Of a DNA stretch of 32,302 nucleotides, positions 1 through 8,283 are shown one piece after another (position 1 is the stretch's first letter; each line of letters starts with the position of its first letter). The position numbers and the translations under genes were made by a program. This stretch comes from a virus. The stretch spans positions 1 through 32,302 of the IMG/VR virus record IMGVR_UViG_3300007609_000063; one strand, written 5' to 3'. Under the pieces are notes generated by a model. The model saw only the letters and a program-made list of their open reading frames with translations. It had not been told where the DNA came from and did not search any database.

Positions 1-2
1 TA

Positions 3-107
3 GGAAACCACGACTCTTTAGCAACACCAACAATGCAACCTTTTATAGATGAGTTAGAAAGCAAAGGAGTAACTGTTAACTTAAATCAATTTATAAGCTT
101 CGATTAA
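3..107 (+). CDS. 3' end of a probable tail/fibre gene (partial)
   Basis: This is the last 34 codons of a gene that begins before the window. The frame is open from base 3 and stops at TAA (105-107), directly followed by the ATG of the next gene, the same tight packing seen through the fibre block. The tail reads GNHDSLATPTMQPFIDELES and onwards, ending NQFISFD. A stretch of this kind, with a putative short helix after a TPT turn, is seen at the end of leucine-rich-repeat-like phage tail proteins, but too little is present to assign a family. The tail role is inferred mainly from the three fibre-type genes that follow. Confidence 0.5.
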   Translation, partial: GNHDSLATPTMQPFIDELESKGVTVNLNQFISFD

Positions 108-1526
108 ATGGCTAAAATATTAACATACGTAAGAGATAACGATATAACAATTAACGATATTGTTTTAGGCTCGGATGGAGACGATAATAATAAAACCAAA
201 AACTATACAGTAGGTGGTTTAAAAGACTTTATTGCATCAGAGTTTGGTACAATAAACCAAGATAATGTAATTAAATCGTTTACCTTACCAACAATAGAAA
301 CTCCTAGTGCTACACAAACAGTATTGCAAGAAGCAGCTTCTTTAGTAAATTCATTATCTCCGTCATTAACAATAGAAGCAAATGATATATACTTCTTTAA
401 GTTAAATAGGGGTAATCGTTTTTTTGTTATAGCATTAAAAAATTTAGGCAAAGGTGTTTACGGAGTAAACGATACTCAAATAACATCTCAAAACCTACAA
501 GTAATATCAGACAAACCTTTGGTTGTAGAAAACATAGAGCAAGATTCTACAACAGATATAATAGCTTTAGGAGAAATACAACCGCTAAACATATCTCAAG
601 CAGTAAACAACATAAACCCACCTATTGATATTCAAACTTTGTCAGAAGGGTTTACTGTTTTTACAGTAACAGTTAACTCAGAAGTAGAGTCTTATTTATA
701 TCAAGGTAATAGCGGTCTTACAGGTTTTGGAGAGCAACAAACAACATTATCAGACTTTAACCTAGTAGACCAAACAGGCTTTGAAACAGGCGACCCTATA
801 CCAGAGTATTTATTAGGTAGAGACCTTAACGATTTATTACTAAATAAAGACGCAACAGAAGTTTCTAGAATACCATTACCAGCATTTGCGTTTTCAGAAG
901 ATAACGTTTCTAGGTTAAAAGAATTAGTTTATGAAGAAGGAACAATATCATTATCTAGGACACCTTCAACTTTCGAGAGAAACTTAATAGGTGGCGTAAG
1001 CATAACTTTTAATTACGCAGTAACAGAGAGAGACGATACAATAGTTTCTGCAACTTTTGATGGAAATAATGTGGCATTAAGCCCTAACGGAAGCCAAACT
1101 TTTAATAACATAGTTAGTAACCTATCTAAATCATTTCAAGTAACATTTCAAAACTCATCAGATTTAAGTACACGAAACGTGTCATTAAGCAGAACAGCAG
1201 TATCTATTATACCACAATGGAAAGGTTCAGCTAATACTAATGCAGGGTTTAATGGAAATAGTTACACAAACTTAAGCTCATCGTTAAGTAAAATAATTCA
1301 AGGAAGTGCTACTACACAAATAACAGTACCTGCTGGAGAGTATGGGGTGTTTTTAAGCACTAAATCGGGGGCAGATATAATAGAGACAGGAACAGGATTT
1401 GCTTTAGCATCTAGTGCTTATACAGAGCAAGCAATAACAGTAGAGTATCAAGACGGAACATCTCTTACTTTAACGCAATATATAATTAACACTTCAACAG
1501 GTGTTTTCACATATAGATTAGAATAA
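108..1526 (+). CDS. Probable tail fibre or tail appendage protein
   Basis: A 472-residue protein rich in Ser, Thr, Asn and beta-branched residues, with almost no Cys and no membrane segment, as expected of an extended beta-structured virion protein. The N-terminal part (about residues 1-45, with the motif NYTVGGLKDFI) looks like a short virion-attachment region. The middle (about 270-360) reads as Ig-like beta strands (SITFNYAVTERDDTIVSATF). The C-terminal 100 residues repeat the Gly/Ser/Thr style of phage distal tail domains. It starts at the first ATG, which abuts the previous stop, and is followed one base later by the next fibre gene. No enzymatic motif was found. The fibre role is inferred from composition and from neighbours; specific homology is not established. 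Confidence 0.6.
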   Translation: MAKILTYVRDNDITINDIVLGSDGDDNNKTKNYTVGGLKDFIASEFGTINQDNVIKSFTLPTIETPSATQTVLQEAASLVNSLSPSLTIEANDIYFFKLNRGNRFFVIALKNLGKGVYGVNDTQITSQNLQVISDKPLVVENIEQDSTTDIIALGEIQPLNISQAVNNINPPIDIQTLSEGFTVFTVTVNSEVESYLYQGNSGLTGFGEQQTTLSDFNLVDQTGFETGDPIPEYLLGRDLNDLLLNKDATEVSRIPLPAFAFSEDNVSRLKELVYEEGTISLSRTPSTFERNLIGGVSITFNYAVTERDDTIVSATFDGNNVALSPNGSQTFNNIVSNLSKSFQVTFQNSSDLSTRNVSLSRTAVSIIPQWKGSANTNAGFNGNSYTNLSSSLSKIIQGSATTQITVPAGEYGVFLSTKSGADIIETGTGFALASSAYTEQAITVEYQDGTSLTLTQYIINTSTGVFTYRLE

Positions 1527-1527
1527 T

Positions 1528-3279
1528 ATGGCAAAGTACAACGGAGCATTTAATGTACCAGGCGGTTTTAAGATACAAAACCCAACACCACCAGACGACA
1601 GAGAAGTTGTTATTAACGATGCAGATTTATTAAACTCAGCACAGTTAGACAATATCTATGAAGGTATTATTGTTTACTCAGAAGAAAGTAAAGAGCATTA
1701 TAAGTGGAATGGTTTAGATAGGACTAACTCAGATAATTGGGTAGTTTTATCTAGTGGTGGCGGTAGTGTTTCAGAAACTCCAAACAAGCCTGTAAGAGTA
1801 GATATAACAGACCCTTTAACTGATTTACAATCTTTAGGTGCAGAAGATTTTTGTGCAGCAGCAACAAACACTATAAAACCAGATGTAGTATTTGAAAAAT
1901 CAGAAATACCTTTTTTTTCGGCAACATACGGAGAATATTCTATAGTTTGGACGTTGAACGATTTAGCGGTAAATAATAGTTTTGGTACAGAATCTACTGC
2001 ACTTACATCTGCCGATATACAAATAATATCAAGAACATCTTTAAACGAAAAAGTACCTTACACAGGAGCAACACAAGACGTAGAATTAGGAGAGTTTGGT
2101 TTAGAAGCAGGATACGTAAAGTTTGATGTTACCCCAACAAACACTCCTACAACAGAAGGTACAACATTCTTTAACGAAAACGATAAGGCATTAGAAGTGT
2201 ATCTTAATGGATACAAACAAGTAATTGGCGGAGATGTGTTTTATCCTGTAAAAAATCAATCTAACGCTACAATAGCAAAAGGAATACCTGTAAGATTTGC
2301 AGGAACTTTAGGAGCAAGTGGAAGATTACTTATAGAGCCTTTTTTAGCAAACGGAAGTTTTGTAAGCTCTTTATTTATGGGAGTAACAGCAGAAGATATA
2401 GCAAATGGAGAAGAAGGTAAGGTTTTATGGTTTGGTAGAATAAGAGGTTTAAATACAAGCTCTTTTTCGGAAGGAGATATTTTATACGCATCTACAACAG
2501 ACATAGGAAAGTTTCAAACAAACATACCACAAGCACCAAACAATATAGTACAAGTTGCAGCGGTAATAAACTCTCACGCAACACAAGGAGTTATATTTGT
2601 AAGACCTTCAATAGGCTCAAACATAAATAAAGACGAAGGTGTTAAAATAAATAATCCTACAGAAGGAGATATTTTAAGATACAAAGATGCTAATGGTCTT
2701 TTTGAAAATATAGCTTTAGATACCGATATTGTAACAGAAGGAACTACAAACAAGTACGCTACAGGAGATGAGTTTCAAAAACCTACAGATACTTTAGACG
2801 ATATTTCTGATGGTGTTAATACTAGAAAGTTTTTACAATCTGAAAGAGATAAATTAAATGGCATTGAAGCTGGAGCAGAAGTAAATGTGCAGTCTGATTG
2901 GAATCAAACAGACAATACTGCTGATGACTTTATTAAGAATAAACCTGACGTTGAAACAACAACAGTAACAGCAGATTTAAGTGCATCGGTAATAAATTTA
3001 AACACATCAGACTTAGTAAGTGGTTTATCTCAAAATGGGCGTAGAGTTTTAATAGACAACGGAACAAGCGATGTAACAGTTACAGTAGATACAAATATCA
3101 CAGACACATCTTACGAAAGAGCAGATGGAGCAATAGGAACAATTACATTTGTAGCTGCAACAGGGCAAACATTAAATGCTTATTTAGGAGTTGTTGAAAT
3201 AGTTAACGATTTTGATATGGCTTATTTAGGTAGCGTTGAGACAGGCGTACATAGATTAAGAATAAATACTTTAGAATAA
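1528..3279 (+). CDS. Tail fibre protein
   Basis: A 583-residue protein. Its N-terminus (residues 1-75, NVPGGFKIQNPTPPDDREVV, then YEGIIVYSEESKEHYKWNG) resembles the attachment head of phage fibres that display parameters in sequence. The region around residues 443-473 carries the signature LNGIEAGAEVNVQSDWN followed by QTDNTADDFIKNKP, which is very common in phage fibre and collar repeats. Residues 210-370 form a beta-rich domain. The C-terminal 95 residues (ADLSASVINLNTSDLVSGL and beyond) are another beta domain, possibly the trimerisation or receptor-binding tip. It sits one base after the preceding fibre gene and its TAA overlaps the next ATG by one base. Known biology: such proteins mediate adsorption. 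Which of the three fibre genes binds the receptor is unknown. Confidence 0.75.
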   Translation: MAKYNGAFNVPGGFKIQNPTPPDDREVVINDADLLNSAQLDNIYEGIIVYSEESKEHYKWNGLDRTNSDNWVVLSSGGGSVSETPNKPVRVDITDPLTDLQSLGAEDFCAAATNTIKPDVVFEKSEIPFFSATYGEYSIVWTLNDLAVNNSFGTESTALTSADIQIISRTSLNEKVPYTGATQDVELGEFGLEAGYVKFDVTPTNTPTTEGTTFFNENDKALEVYLNGYKQVIGGDVFYPVKNQSNATIAKGIPVRFAGTLGASGRLLIEPFLANGSFVSSLFMGVTAEDIANGEEGKVLWFGRIRGLNTSSFSEGDILYASTTDIGKFQTNIPQAPNNIVQVAAVINSHATQGVIFVRPSIGSNINKDEGVKINNPTEGDILRYKDANGLFENIALDTDIVTEGTTNKYATGDEFQKPTDTLDDISDGVNTRKFLQSERDKLNGIEAGAEVNVQSDWNQTDNTADDFIKNKPDVETTTVTADLSASVINLNTSDLVSGLSQNGRRVLIDNGTSDVTVTVDTNITDTSYERADGAIGTITFVAATGQTLNAYLGVVEIVNDFDMAYLGSVETGVHRLRINTLE

Positions 3280-4748
3280 TGAGAAGTCCATCTTTAAATT
3301 TTTTTGCTAATTATATAAGCGGTAAAAGGTTTAATACTTTTTGGGGTGGCGTGGCATCAATAGTTACTAATGAATCAGATGTTATTAGTTATTTTGCAAA
3401 TTCAAGTAATTATTCTACAAGTGATATAAAAGATTTTGAAATTAATGGAGAAAATGTAGCTTTTAGAATTGAAACTAATTATGAATTATCAATCGGGGTA
3501 AATTTTGTAGATAAAAATATGACTTATTTTGTAGATTTAGAAGGATATTGCATAAACAATAGAGCATCTTTACAAGTAAACCAAAATATATTTATTTATT
3601 TGCCTGCTATAACTGCAATAGAAGATTTTGCATTAAGGAGATTAGGTGGTGCAATTATGGCTTTTCCTAATGCTACAAGTATAGGTAGTACAACAGGCGA
3701 CGACAGGGTTTTTGAAAGCTCAACATTTGGGCAGTTAATTATTGATTCAGCTACAACAGGAGATGGCGATATTACAGAGTTGATAGGCAACGGTGGTAGC
3801 GTTTTGTACAAAGATACATCTAATCCTAACGCAAATACAAAACCAAACGCAGTAACAGACTTATCAGCCACAACAATAGGTGGTACTTATGTCGAGTTAG
3901 GCTTTACGCAACCTACCCACGTTAATACTTTAAAATATGCTTTAGTTTTTGTAAATGGTTTTTTTCAAAATATAACCGATGTAAATAAACCTTATGTTAT
4001 TAAATTACAACAACTAACTACATACAAAGTCAAAATCATTTTAGCAGATGAGTATTTTAATATTTCAGATTATTCCAACACAATTAATGTAACGACAACT
4101 ACAACACCAGCACTATTCCAAAATGCAGTTGCTTACTACAAGCTAGAAGAAACAAGCGGAAATGCTATTGACGTAGTTAACTCTTATAACGGTACTTTGT
4201 TTGGCGGTGTTACGCAAGGTGTGACTGGTAAAATAGGCAATGCTTATAGTTTTGATGGGGTTGATGGTAGGGTGGATTTACCTACTTCTATCTATAATGA
4301 TTTTGATAGCAACAACTTCACATTATCTTTTTGGGCAAAGGCTAATTCAAATCAAACTTGTAACATTATAGGACAAGATGTAGGTTCTAATTTTGAAGAA
4401 CTAAAAACTTATATCCAATTTAGAAACAATAATAAAATAAGAGCTGTTTTTGGAGATAATGGTAGTGTTCAAGATATATTATCTACATTAAACTATGTTG
4501 TTGGTAATTATTATTTTATACAAATAAAATACGGTATTGATTTTGTTTTAAAAATAAACAATCAGATACAGGGAGTTTATACGTTTACAAATAAACCAAG
4601 TGTTAACAATGCTATTGTTTTAGGAGAATCAGGATCAACATCTCTATTTCTTAATGGAGAAATAGACGAAGTATCATTTATAAATGGACAAACAACAGCG
4701 CAGCAAGACAGCGATTTATATAACAACGGAAACGGAACAACAATATGA
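3279..4748 (+). CDS. Tail protein with FN3-like and LamG/concanavalin-like domains
   Basis: A 489-residue protein with a modular plan. Residues 1-185 form an N-terminal region whose repeated 'ITAIEDFALRRLGGAIMAF' style recalls leucine-rich-like surface proteins. Residues about 188-275 (NAVTDLSATTIGGTYVELGF to SDYSNTINVTTT) fit a fibronectin type III domain. Residues about 283-485 fit a laminin-G/concanavalin-type lectin fold: AVAYYKLEETSGNAIDVV, NAYSFDGVDGRVDL, FTLSFWAKA and NGEIDEVSFING are the usual landmarks of LamG_3 domains. Such folds bind glycans, so a role in recognising host surface polysaccharide is a reasonable inference. The ATG overlaps the previous stop (TAATG), and its own TGA overlaps the next start (ATGA), suggesting coupled translation. 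Confidence 0.75.
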   Translation: MRSPSLNFFANYISGKRFNTFWGGVASIVTNESDVISYFANSSNYSTSDIKDFEINGENVAFRIETNYELSIGVNFVDKNMTYFVDLEGYCINNRASLQVNQNIFIYLPAITAIEDFALRRLGGAIMAFPNATSIGSTTGDDRVFESSTFGQLIIDSATTGDGDITELIGNGGSVLYKDTSNPNANTKPNAVTDLSATTIGGTYVELGFTQPTHVNTLKYALVFVNGFFQNITDVNKPYVIKLQQLTTYKVKIILADEYFNISDYSNTINVTTTTTPALFQNAVAYYKLEETSGNAIDVVNSYNGTLFGGVTQGVTGKIGNAYSFDGVDGRVDLPTSIYNDFDSNNFTLSFWAKANSNQTCNIIGQDVGSNFEELKTYIQFRNNNKIRAVFGDNGSVQDILSTLNYVVGNYYFIQIKYGIDFVLKINNQIQGVYTFTNKPSVNNAIVLGESGSTSLFLNGEIDEVSFINGQTTAQQDSDLYNNGNGTTI

Positions 4749-5122
4749 TAACACTAAGAACAAAAACAGTTAAAAACGTACCTAATGAGCATACACGCTC
4801 TAATGAAGATGCGATAGTTTATTTAAAGATAAACTTAAACAAAGTACAACCAAACATACAAGCAAGCGGTTTGTACTATTTTATAGATAGTAAAGGCAGA
4901 ATAGCAAAGCTAGATAACTTTAAGCCTAAAACATTTGCTTACGCAGAATTAGAGCAACTAGAGCAAGCTTTACCACCTTTGGAAAGCGATACAAATTTAA
5001 TAGCTAACATTAAGCAAAGATGTTTTGAAATGGCTAAGTTTGTTATAGACCAAGAATCTATACAAGGTGTAATTAACAACTATGGCATAACAACAAGCGA
5101 TGACTTGGAATTAGTAGAGTAA
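4745..5122 (+). CDS. Small protein of unknown function between fibre and lysis genes
   Basis: A 125-residue soluble protein with no signal peptide or membrane segment. I do not recognise the family. The first 85 residues look like mixed alpha/beta (AIVYLKINLNKVQPNIQASGLYYFIDSKGRIAKLDNF), and the rest is helical (residues 85-125). The ATG lies within the ATGA that ends the LamG protein and the TAA overlaps the next ATG, so it is embedded in the operon. Small genes directly after fibre genes often encode fibre assembly chaperones, which is one possibility here, but nothing in the sequence proves it. Confidence 0.6.
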   Translation: MITLRTKTVKNVPNEHTRSNEDAIVYLKINLNKVQPNIQASGLYYFIDSKGRIAKLDNFKPKTFAYAELEQLEQALPPLESDTNLIANIKQRCFEMAKFVIDQESIQGVINNYGITTSDDLELVE

Positions 5123-5511
5123 TGGGATGGATATTGAACATATTAGCATTACAAATATTTACTTTAATTAGTGTAGTAGATACTATTGTAAGATTAGCAA
5201 CTAAACGAAGCGAAAATAGTGCGTTTAGAAAGTCTTTTAATATTAATGTTTTTGGTAATTATTTATTTGGTGTAACTTTAAATATTTGTTTATTAAAAAA
5301 ACACGTTAATTTATTTGGTATATTTGGAGAGCCTATAAGTAGCGTATTAGGTAAAGGATACAAAGCTAAACAGCTAAACTACTTAGGTCATGTAATACGA
5401 TTTTTAGTAGATGCAGCAGATGTTCCTATGTGGGTTAAAGGCAAATCTCATTGTATTGAATGGATTAGAACAGAAAAAGAAATAAAAAAAACAGCAAAAG
5501 AATATAGATAG
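5122..5511 (+). CDS. Small membrane-associated protein of unknown function
   Basis: A 129-residue protein. Residues 1-23 (MGWILNILALQIFTLISVVD and onwards) form a hydrophobic helix lacking a clear signal peptidase site, so an N-terminal membrane anchor is likely. The rest is basic and mildly hydrophobic (FNINVFGNYLFGVTLNICLL at about 39-58 could be a second weak segment), ending in a charged helix with KKTAKEYR. It lies immediately upstream of the holin with no intergenic space (stop at 5509-5511, next ATG at 5512) and before the amidase, so a part in lysis, for example as an accessory or spanin-like partner, is a guess from position only. Confidence 0.55.
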   Translation: MGWILNILALQIFTLISVVDTIVRLATKRSENSAFRKSFNINVFGNYLFGVTLNICLLKKHVNLFGIFGEPISSVLGKGYKAKQLNYLGHVIRFLVDAADVPMWVKGKSHCIEWIRTEKEIKKTAKEYR

Positions 5512-5994
5512 ATGAAATTTGTAGATTACGTAGCACAAAAAACAGATTGGTTAGCAGATTATTGGTATGAAATTAAAATGGTTATCTATGCTGTTTTTGC
5601 GTTTCTACAAATAGATTTAGATATAGTTAAAATTCTATCTGTATTAATGGTTATAGACACTATTTTAGGTGTTATTAAATCCTTATACATAAACAAGCTT
5701 CAGTTTTCATTTAAGGTGTTGCTTTGGGGTATTGTAAGCAAGTCTACTATTTTATTAATACCTATGATACTAGCTTTGGTTGCTCTTGTATTAGGTTTCG
5801 ATTTTAAATGGCTTGTAGAAATAGTCCTTAAAATACTTGTTGTATCAGAAGGTATAAGTAGTATTACAAATATTCTTAGCATAAAAGAGCGTAAAAATAT
5901 AGAAAATACAGATTATATTTCTAAATTGTTACACGGAATAAGAGATACCTTAAACAACATTATAAGTAAACTATTTAGTAATCTACAAAAATAA
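5512..5994 (+). CDS. Holin, phage_holin_4 (TcdE/phi29-type) family
   Basis: A 160-residue protein with four predicted hydrophobic helices at about 21-33, 38-56, 69-95 and 100-118. It has the landmarks of the phage_holin_4 family: VLMVIDTILGVIKSL (residues 44-58) and the late SEGISSITNIL (112-122), which together with the KWLVEIVLK helix are typical of this family. The C-terminus is charged, as usual for holins. Known role: it forms lesions in the inner membrane at a set time and lets the endolysin reach the peptidoglycan. The amidase begins three bases after its stop, giving the classic holin-endolysin pair. A second candidate holin of a different family is encoded at 8649-9134. Confidence 0.8.
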   Translation: MKFVDYVAQKTDWLADYWYEIKMVIYAVFAFLQIDLDIVKILSVLMVIDTILGVIKSLYINKLQFSFKVLLWGIVSKSTILLIPMILALVALVLGFDFKWLVEIVLKILVVSEGISSITNILSIKERKNIENTDYISKLLHGIRDTLNNIISKLFSNLQK

Positions 5995-5997
5995 AAT

Positions 5998-6513
5998 ATG
6001 CCTAGACCAAAAAAAGTAAAAACAATAGTAATACATTGCACCGCAGGATTTGGTAGTATAGAATCTATAAAACGATTTTGGAAAAACACATTAGGTTGGA
6101 AAAGCGTTGGCTATCACAGAGTTGTAGATGTAGACGGAAAGATACACGATTTAGCAGGTTTATCTACAATAACTAATGGTGTTCGTGGATATAATAGCTC
6201 ATCTATACACATAGCTTATATTGGCGGAGTAGATAAAGACAACGTACATAAAGCTGAAGACACTAGAACAGACAAACAAAAATTAATGATAGACCATTGC
6301 ATATCTACTGCCTTACTTTGGTTAGAAAAGAATGGTGTAAATATAGATAATATATTAGTTTGCGGACATAGAGATTTTTCAACAGACCAAAACAAAAATG
6401 GAGTTATAGAATCTTGGGAGCGTATTAAAGAATGCCCTAGTTTTGATGCTTTACACGAACATAGACACTACTCAGGAATAAACGTAAGGGGTAAATTACC
6501 TACAAATATTTAG
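5998..6513 (+). CDS. Endolysin: N-acetylmuramoyl-L-alanine amidase (amidase_2)
   Basis: A 171-residue T7-lysozyme-type zinc amidase that cleaves the amide bond between MurNAc and L-alanine. Visible zinc ligands are H13 (in IVIHCTA), H123 (in GHRDFS) and C145 (in KECPSFD). Y39 (GYHRVV) and K143 correspond to the catalytic Tyr and Lys of T7 lysozyme. The NSSSIHIAYIGG segment (65-76) is also family-typical. Between H123 and C145 lies an insertion, residues 129-140, DQNKNGVIESWE, that matches the EF-hand calcium loop pattern DxNxNGxIxxxE. No signal peptide is present, so release depends on the holin encoded just upstream. The gene ends with TAG. Confidence 0.92.
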   Translation: MPRPKKVKTIVIHCTAGFGSIESIKRFWKNTLGWKSVGYHRVVDVDGKIHDLAGLSTITNGVRGYNSSSIHIAYIGGVDKDNVHKAEDTRTDKQKLMIDHCISTALLWLEKNGVNIDNILVCGHRDFSTDQNKNGVIESWERIKECPSFDALHEHRHYSGINVRGKLPTNI

Positions 6514-6562
6514 ATTTTTAAGTCTTTTTAATTATATTTACGAAATTTTAAAACTAATTTCA

Positions 6563-8191
6563 ATGGAATCTAACTCAGAAAAAACAAAGAAAAAATTTAA
6601 AGATTTAACCGAAGAAGACAAGGAATACATCAAAAGTATCTATTATGAAAGTGGTATAAACCACGAAGAAAAGATGGATATTTTAAGCCACAAATTTGGA
6701 GCAGCACCTAGAACAATACGACAATGGTGGAAAGAAAGATTAAATCTTACAGAAAACTCATTTTCAACATTACCAAGTCAATTAACAAAAGCTAGAAAAA
6801 AAGAATTACACAAAGAAACAGATGTAGTATTATTTACTTCTGCACAAAACAAAACTCACGTGCACAAAAAAGCGTGGGAAAATATGCTTAGGTACAAAGA
6901 TTTTATAAACTCACTAGGTAAAAAATGTGAAATTGTAGTTGCACCTTCAAGATATAGAAACCCAACGTCTCCCGTAGAGAACAATAAAAAAGAAACAGAA
7001 CAATGGTGGGTAGACGAGATTATAGATTATTTACATTATGGCAAGCGTTATTTAGGAGATACACTAATGGCTACCAATACAAGAATTAGACCTACCGCAA
7101 AAGAGCCTTTAAGTGGTTACGAGTTAATGGCTAGAGATTATAACCTAGTCTTGCCACACTCTAAAATACATTTTAAAACGATGCCTAGATTTAAAAATCA
7201 AGCACTTCGTACAATGTCTACCACAGGGTTTATTACACACAAAAATTACTCAGACTCTAAAGCAGGAGACATAGCAGGAGAAAACCATTCTTACGGTTTT
7301 GTTATTATAGAGAAGAAAAAAGATGGAACTTGCCACGTGCCTAGAAACGTAAAGATAGACAAGCAAGGTAACTTTTGCGATGTAGGTTATAGCGTAACAC
7401 CTAAAGGAGTTAAGAAAATAAAAAACATAGAAGGGATAGTTTGGGGAGATTGGCACACTAGAAACATAAACAAAGATGTGTTCGATGCTACAACTTCTTT
7501 ACTTAAACAAATAAAACCCGATAAGCACGTTTTACACGATGTTTTAGATGGCTCGTCGTTTAATCCCCACGAAGTAAAAGATATGTTTATACAGCGTCTT
7601 AAAATAAAGCAAGAAGCTTATTTAATAGACGAAGAGATAGAAGAAACTTTCGATTGGATCGCTAAGTTAGAAGAAGAAGTAGGCGGAGAAGTAAACGTAG
7701 TATTATCTAACCACGATGTATTTTTAGATAGACACATTAATAGCTTTGATTGGAAGAGAGACTTACATAACTCTCCTGCGTATTTAAAATACGCTCATAT
7801 ACAACAAACAGTAGACTTAAGAGATTACGGCTCACTGTATGGTTATTTACTTAAAGAAGCTATGCCACAAGTAAATTATATTAATCATGGAGAGTCTATG
7901 AGTTTGTGTAGCTACGAAACAGGAGAGCACGGAGACTCTGGTATAAATGGCTCAAGGGGTAATTACAAATCATTTAGTAGGTTAAATACCAAAATGATAC
8001 ACGCACATCAACACTCTCCTATAATACACAACGGAGTAACAGTAGTTGGTGTTACGTGCGAGATAAACCAATACTACACTAGAGCAGGAATGAGTAGTTG
8101 GGCTTACGCTCACAGTATTGTACACAAGGAAACTAGGAAAAATCAGCTTATTGTTTTTGATGATGATTTACAAATAACAAGTTTAATGTAA
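6563..8191 (+). CDS. HTH plus calcineurin-like metallophosphoesterase
   Basis: A 542-residue two-domain protein. Residues about 14-62 (EEDKEYIKSIYYESGINHEE to RTIRQWWKERLNL) look like a helix-turn-helix DNA-binding domain. The rest carries the metallophosphoesterase signature in order: GDWHTR (D296, H298), HDVLDG (D326, D329), SNHD (N383, H384), NHGES (H442) and HAHQHSP (H480, H482, H484), so both metal sites look complete. Expected activity is hydrolysis of a phosphodiester or phosphomonoester; the substrate cannot be read. In size and plan it recalls the T5 A1 type of phage metallophosphatase linked to host DNA degradation, but this is a resemblance by eye. It lies between the amidase and a terminator. 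A 49-base gap precedes it, unusual for this dense block. Confidence 0.75.
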   Translation: MESNSEKTKKKFKDLTEEDKEYIKSIYYESGINHEEKMDILSHKFGAAPRTIRQWWKERLNLTENSFSTLPSQLTKARKKELHKETDVVLFTSAQNKTHVHKKAWENMLRYKDFINSLGKKCEIVVAPSRYRNPTSPVENNKKETEQWWVDEIIDYLHYGKRYLGDTLMATNTRIRPTAKEPLSGYELMARDYNLVLPHSKIHFKTMPRFKNQALRTMSTTGFITHKNYSDSKAGDIAGENHSYGFVIIEKKKDGTCHVPRNVKIDKQGNFCDVGYSVTPKGVKKIKNIEGIVWGDWHTRNINKDVFDATTSLLKQIKPDKHVLHDVLDGSSFNPHEVKDMFIQRLKIKQEAYLIDEEIEETFDWIAKLEEEVGGEVNVVLSNHDVFLDRHINSFDWKRDLHNSPAYLKYAHIQQTVDLRDYGSLYGYLLKEAMPQVNYINHGESMSLCSYETGEHGDSGINGSRGNYKSFSRLNTKMIHAHQHSPIIHNGVTVVGVTCEINQYYTRAGMSSWAYAHSIVHKETRKNQLIVFDDDLQITSLM

Positions 8192-8229
8192 AGTTACATA
8201 TATATTCAAAATTTGTTACAACAAGATTT

Positions 8230-8258
8230 AAGCTAAAGTTTATACTTTGGCTTTTTTT
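8230..8258 (+). terminator. Rho-independent terminator after the metallophosphoesterase gene
   Basis: A 9-bp stem (8230-8238, AAGCTAAAG; 8245-8253, CTTTGGCTT) with one G-T wobble encloses the loop TTTATA and is followed by an uninterrupted run of seven T (8252-8258). It ends the fibre-lysis-phosphoesterase transcript, and the next promoter starts within the T run. Confidence 0.75.
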
Positions 8259-8273
8259 GTATCTTTGTATAAA
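8255..8273 (+). promoter_or_regulatory. Bacteroidota-type promoter (-7 box TATCTTTG)
   Basis: The -7 box TATCTTTG at 8260-8267 matches the Bacteroidota consensus TAnnTTTG exactly. The 19 bases here (TTTTGTATCTTTGTATAAA) are identical to 17588-17606. A -33 TTTG at the usual 17-23 base spacing was not found; the TTTG at 8246-8249 is only 10 bases away. Transcription would start near 8274 and the ATG of the small Cys protein is at 8284, giving a very short leader. Confidence 0.7.
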
Positions 8274-8283
8274 GGAAAATATT

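Noticed and set aside
6533-6541. Possible -7 box TATATTTA before the metallophosphoesterase gene
   Set aside because: The final G of TAnnTTTG is missing and no -33 element is evident, so I did not list it as a promoter, although the 49-base gap leaves room for one.
8257-8283. Upstream TTG start for the 84-residue Cys protein
   Set aside because: The added codons lie over the -7 box and before the predicted transcript start, so they would not be on the mRNA. The same false extension (MYLCI) appears at the identical promoter core near 17590.
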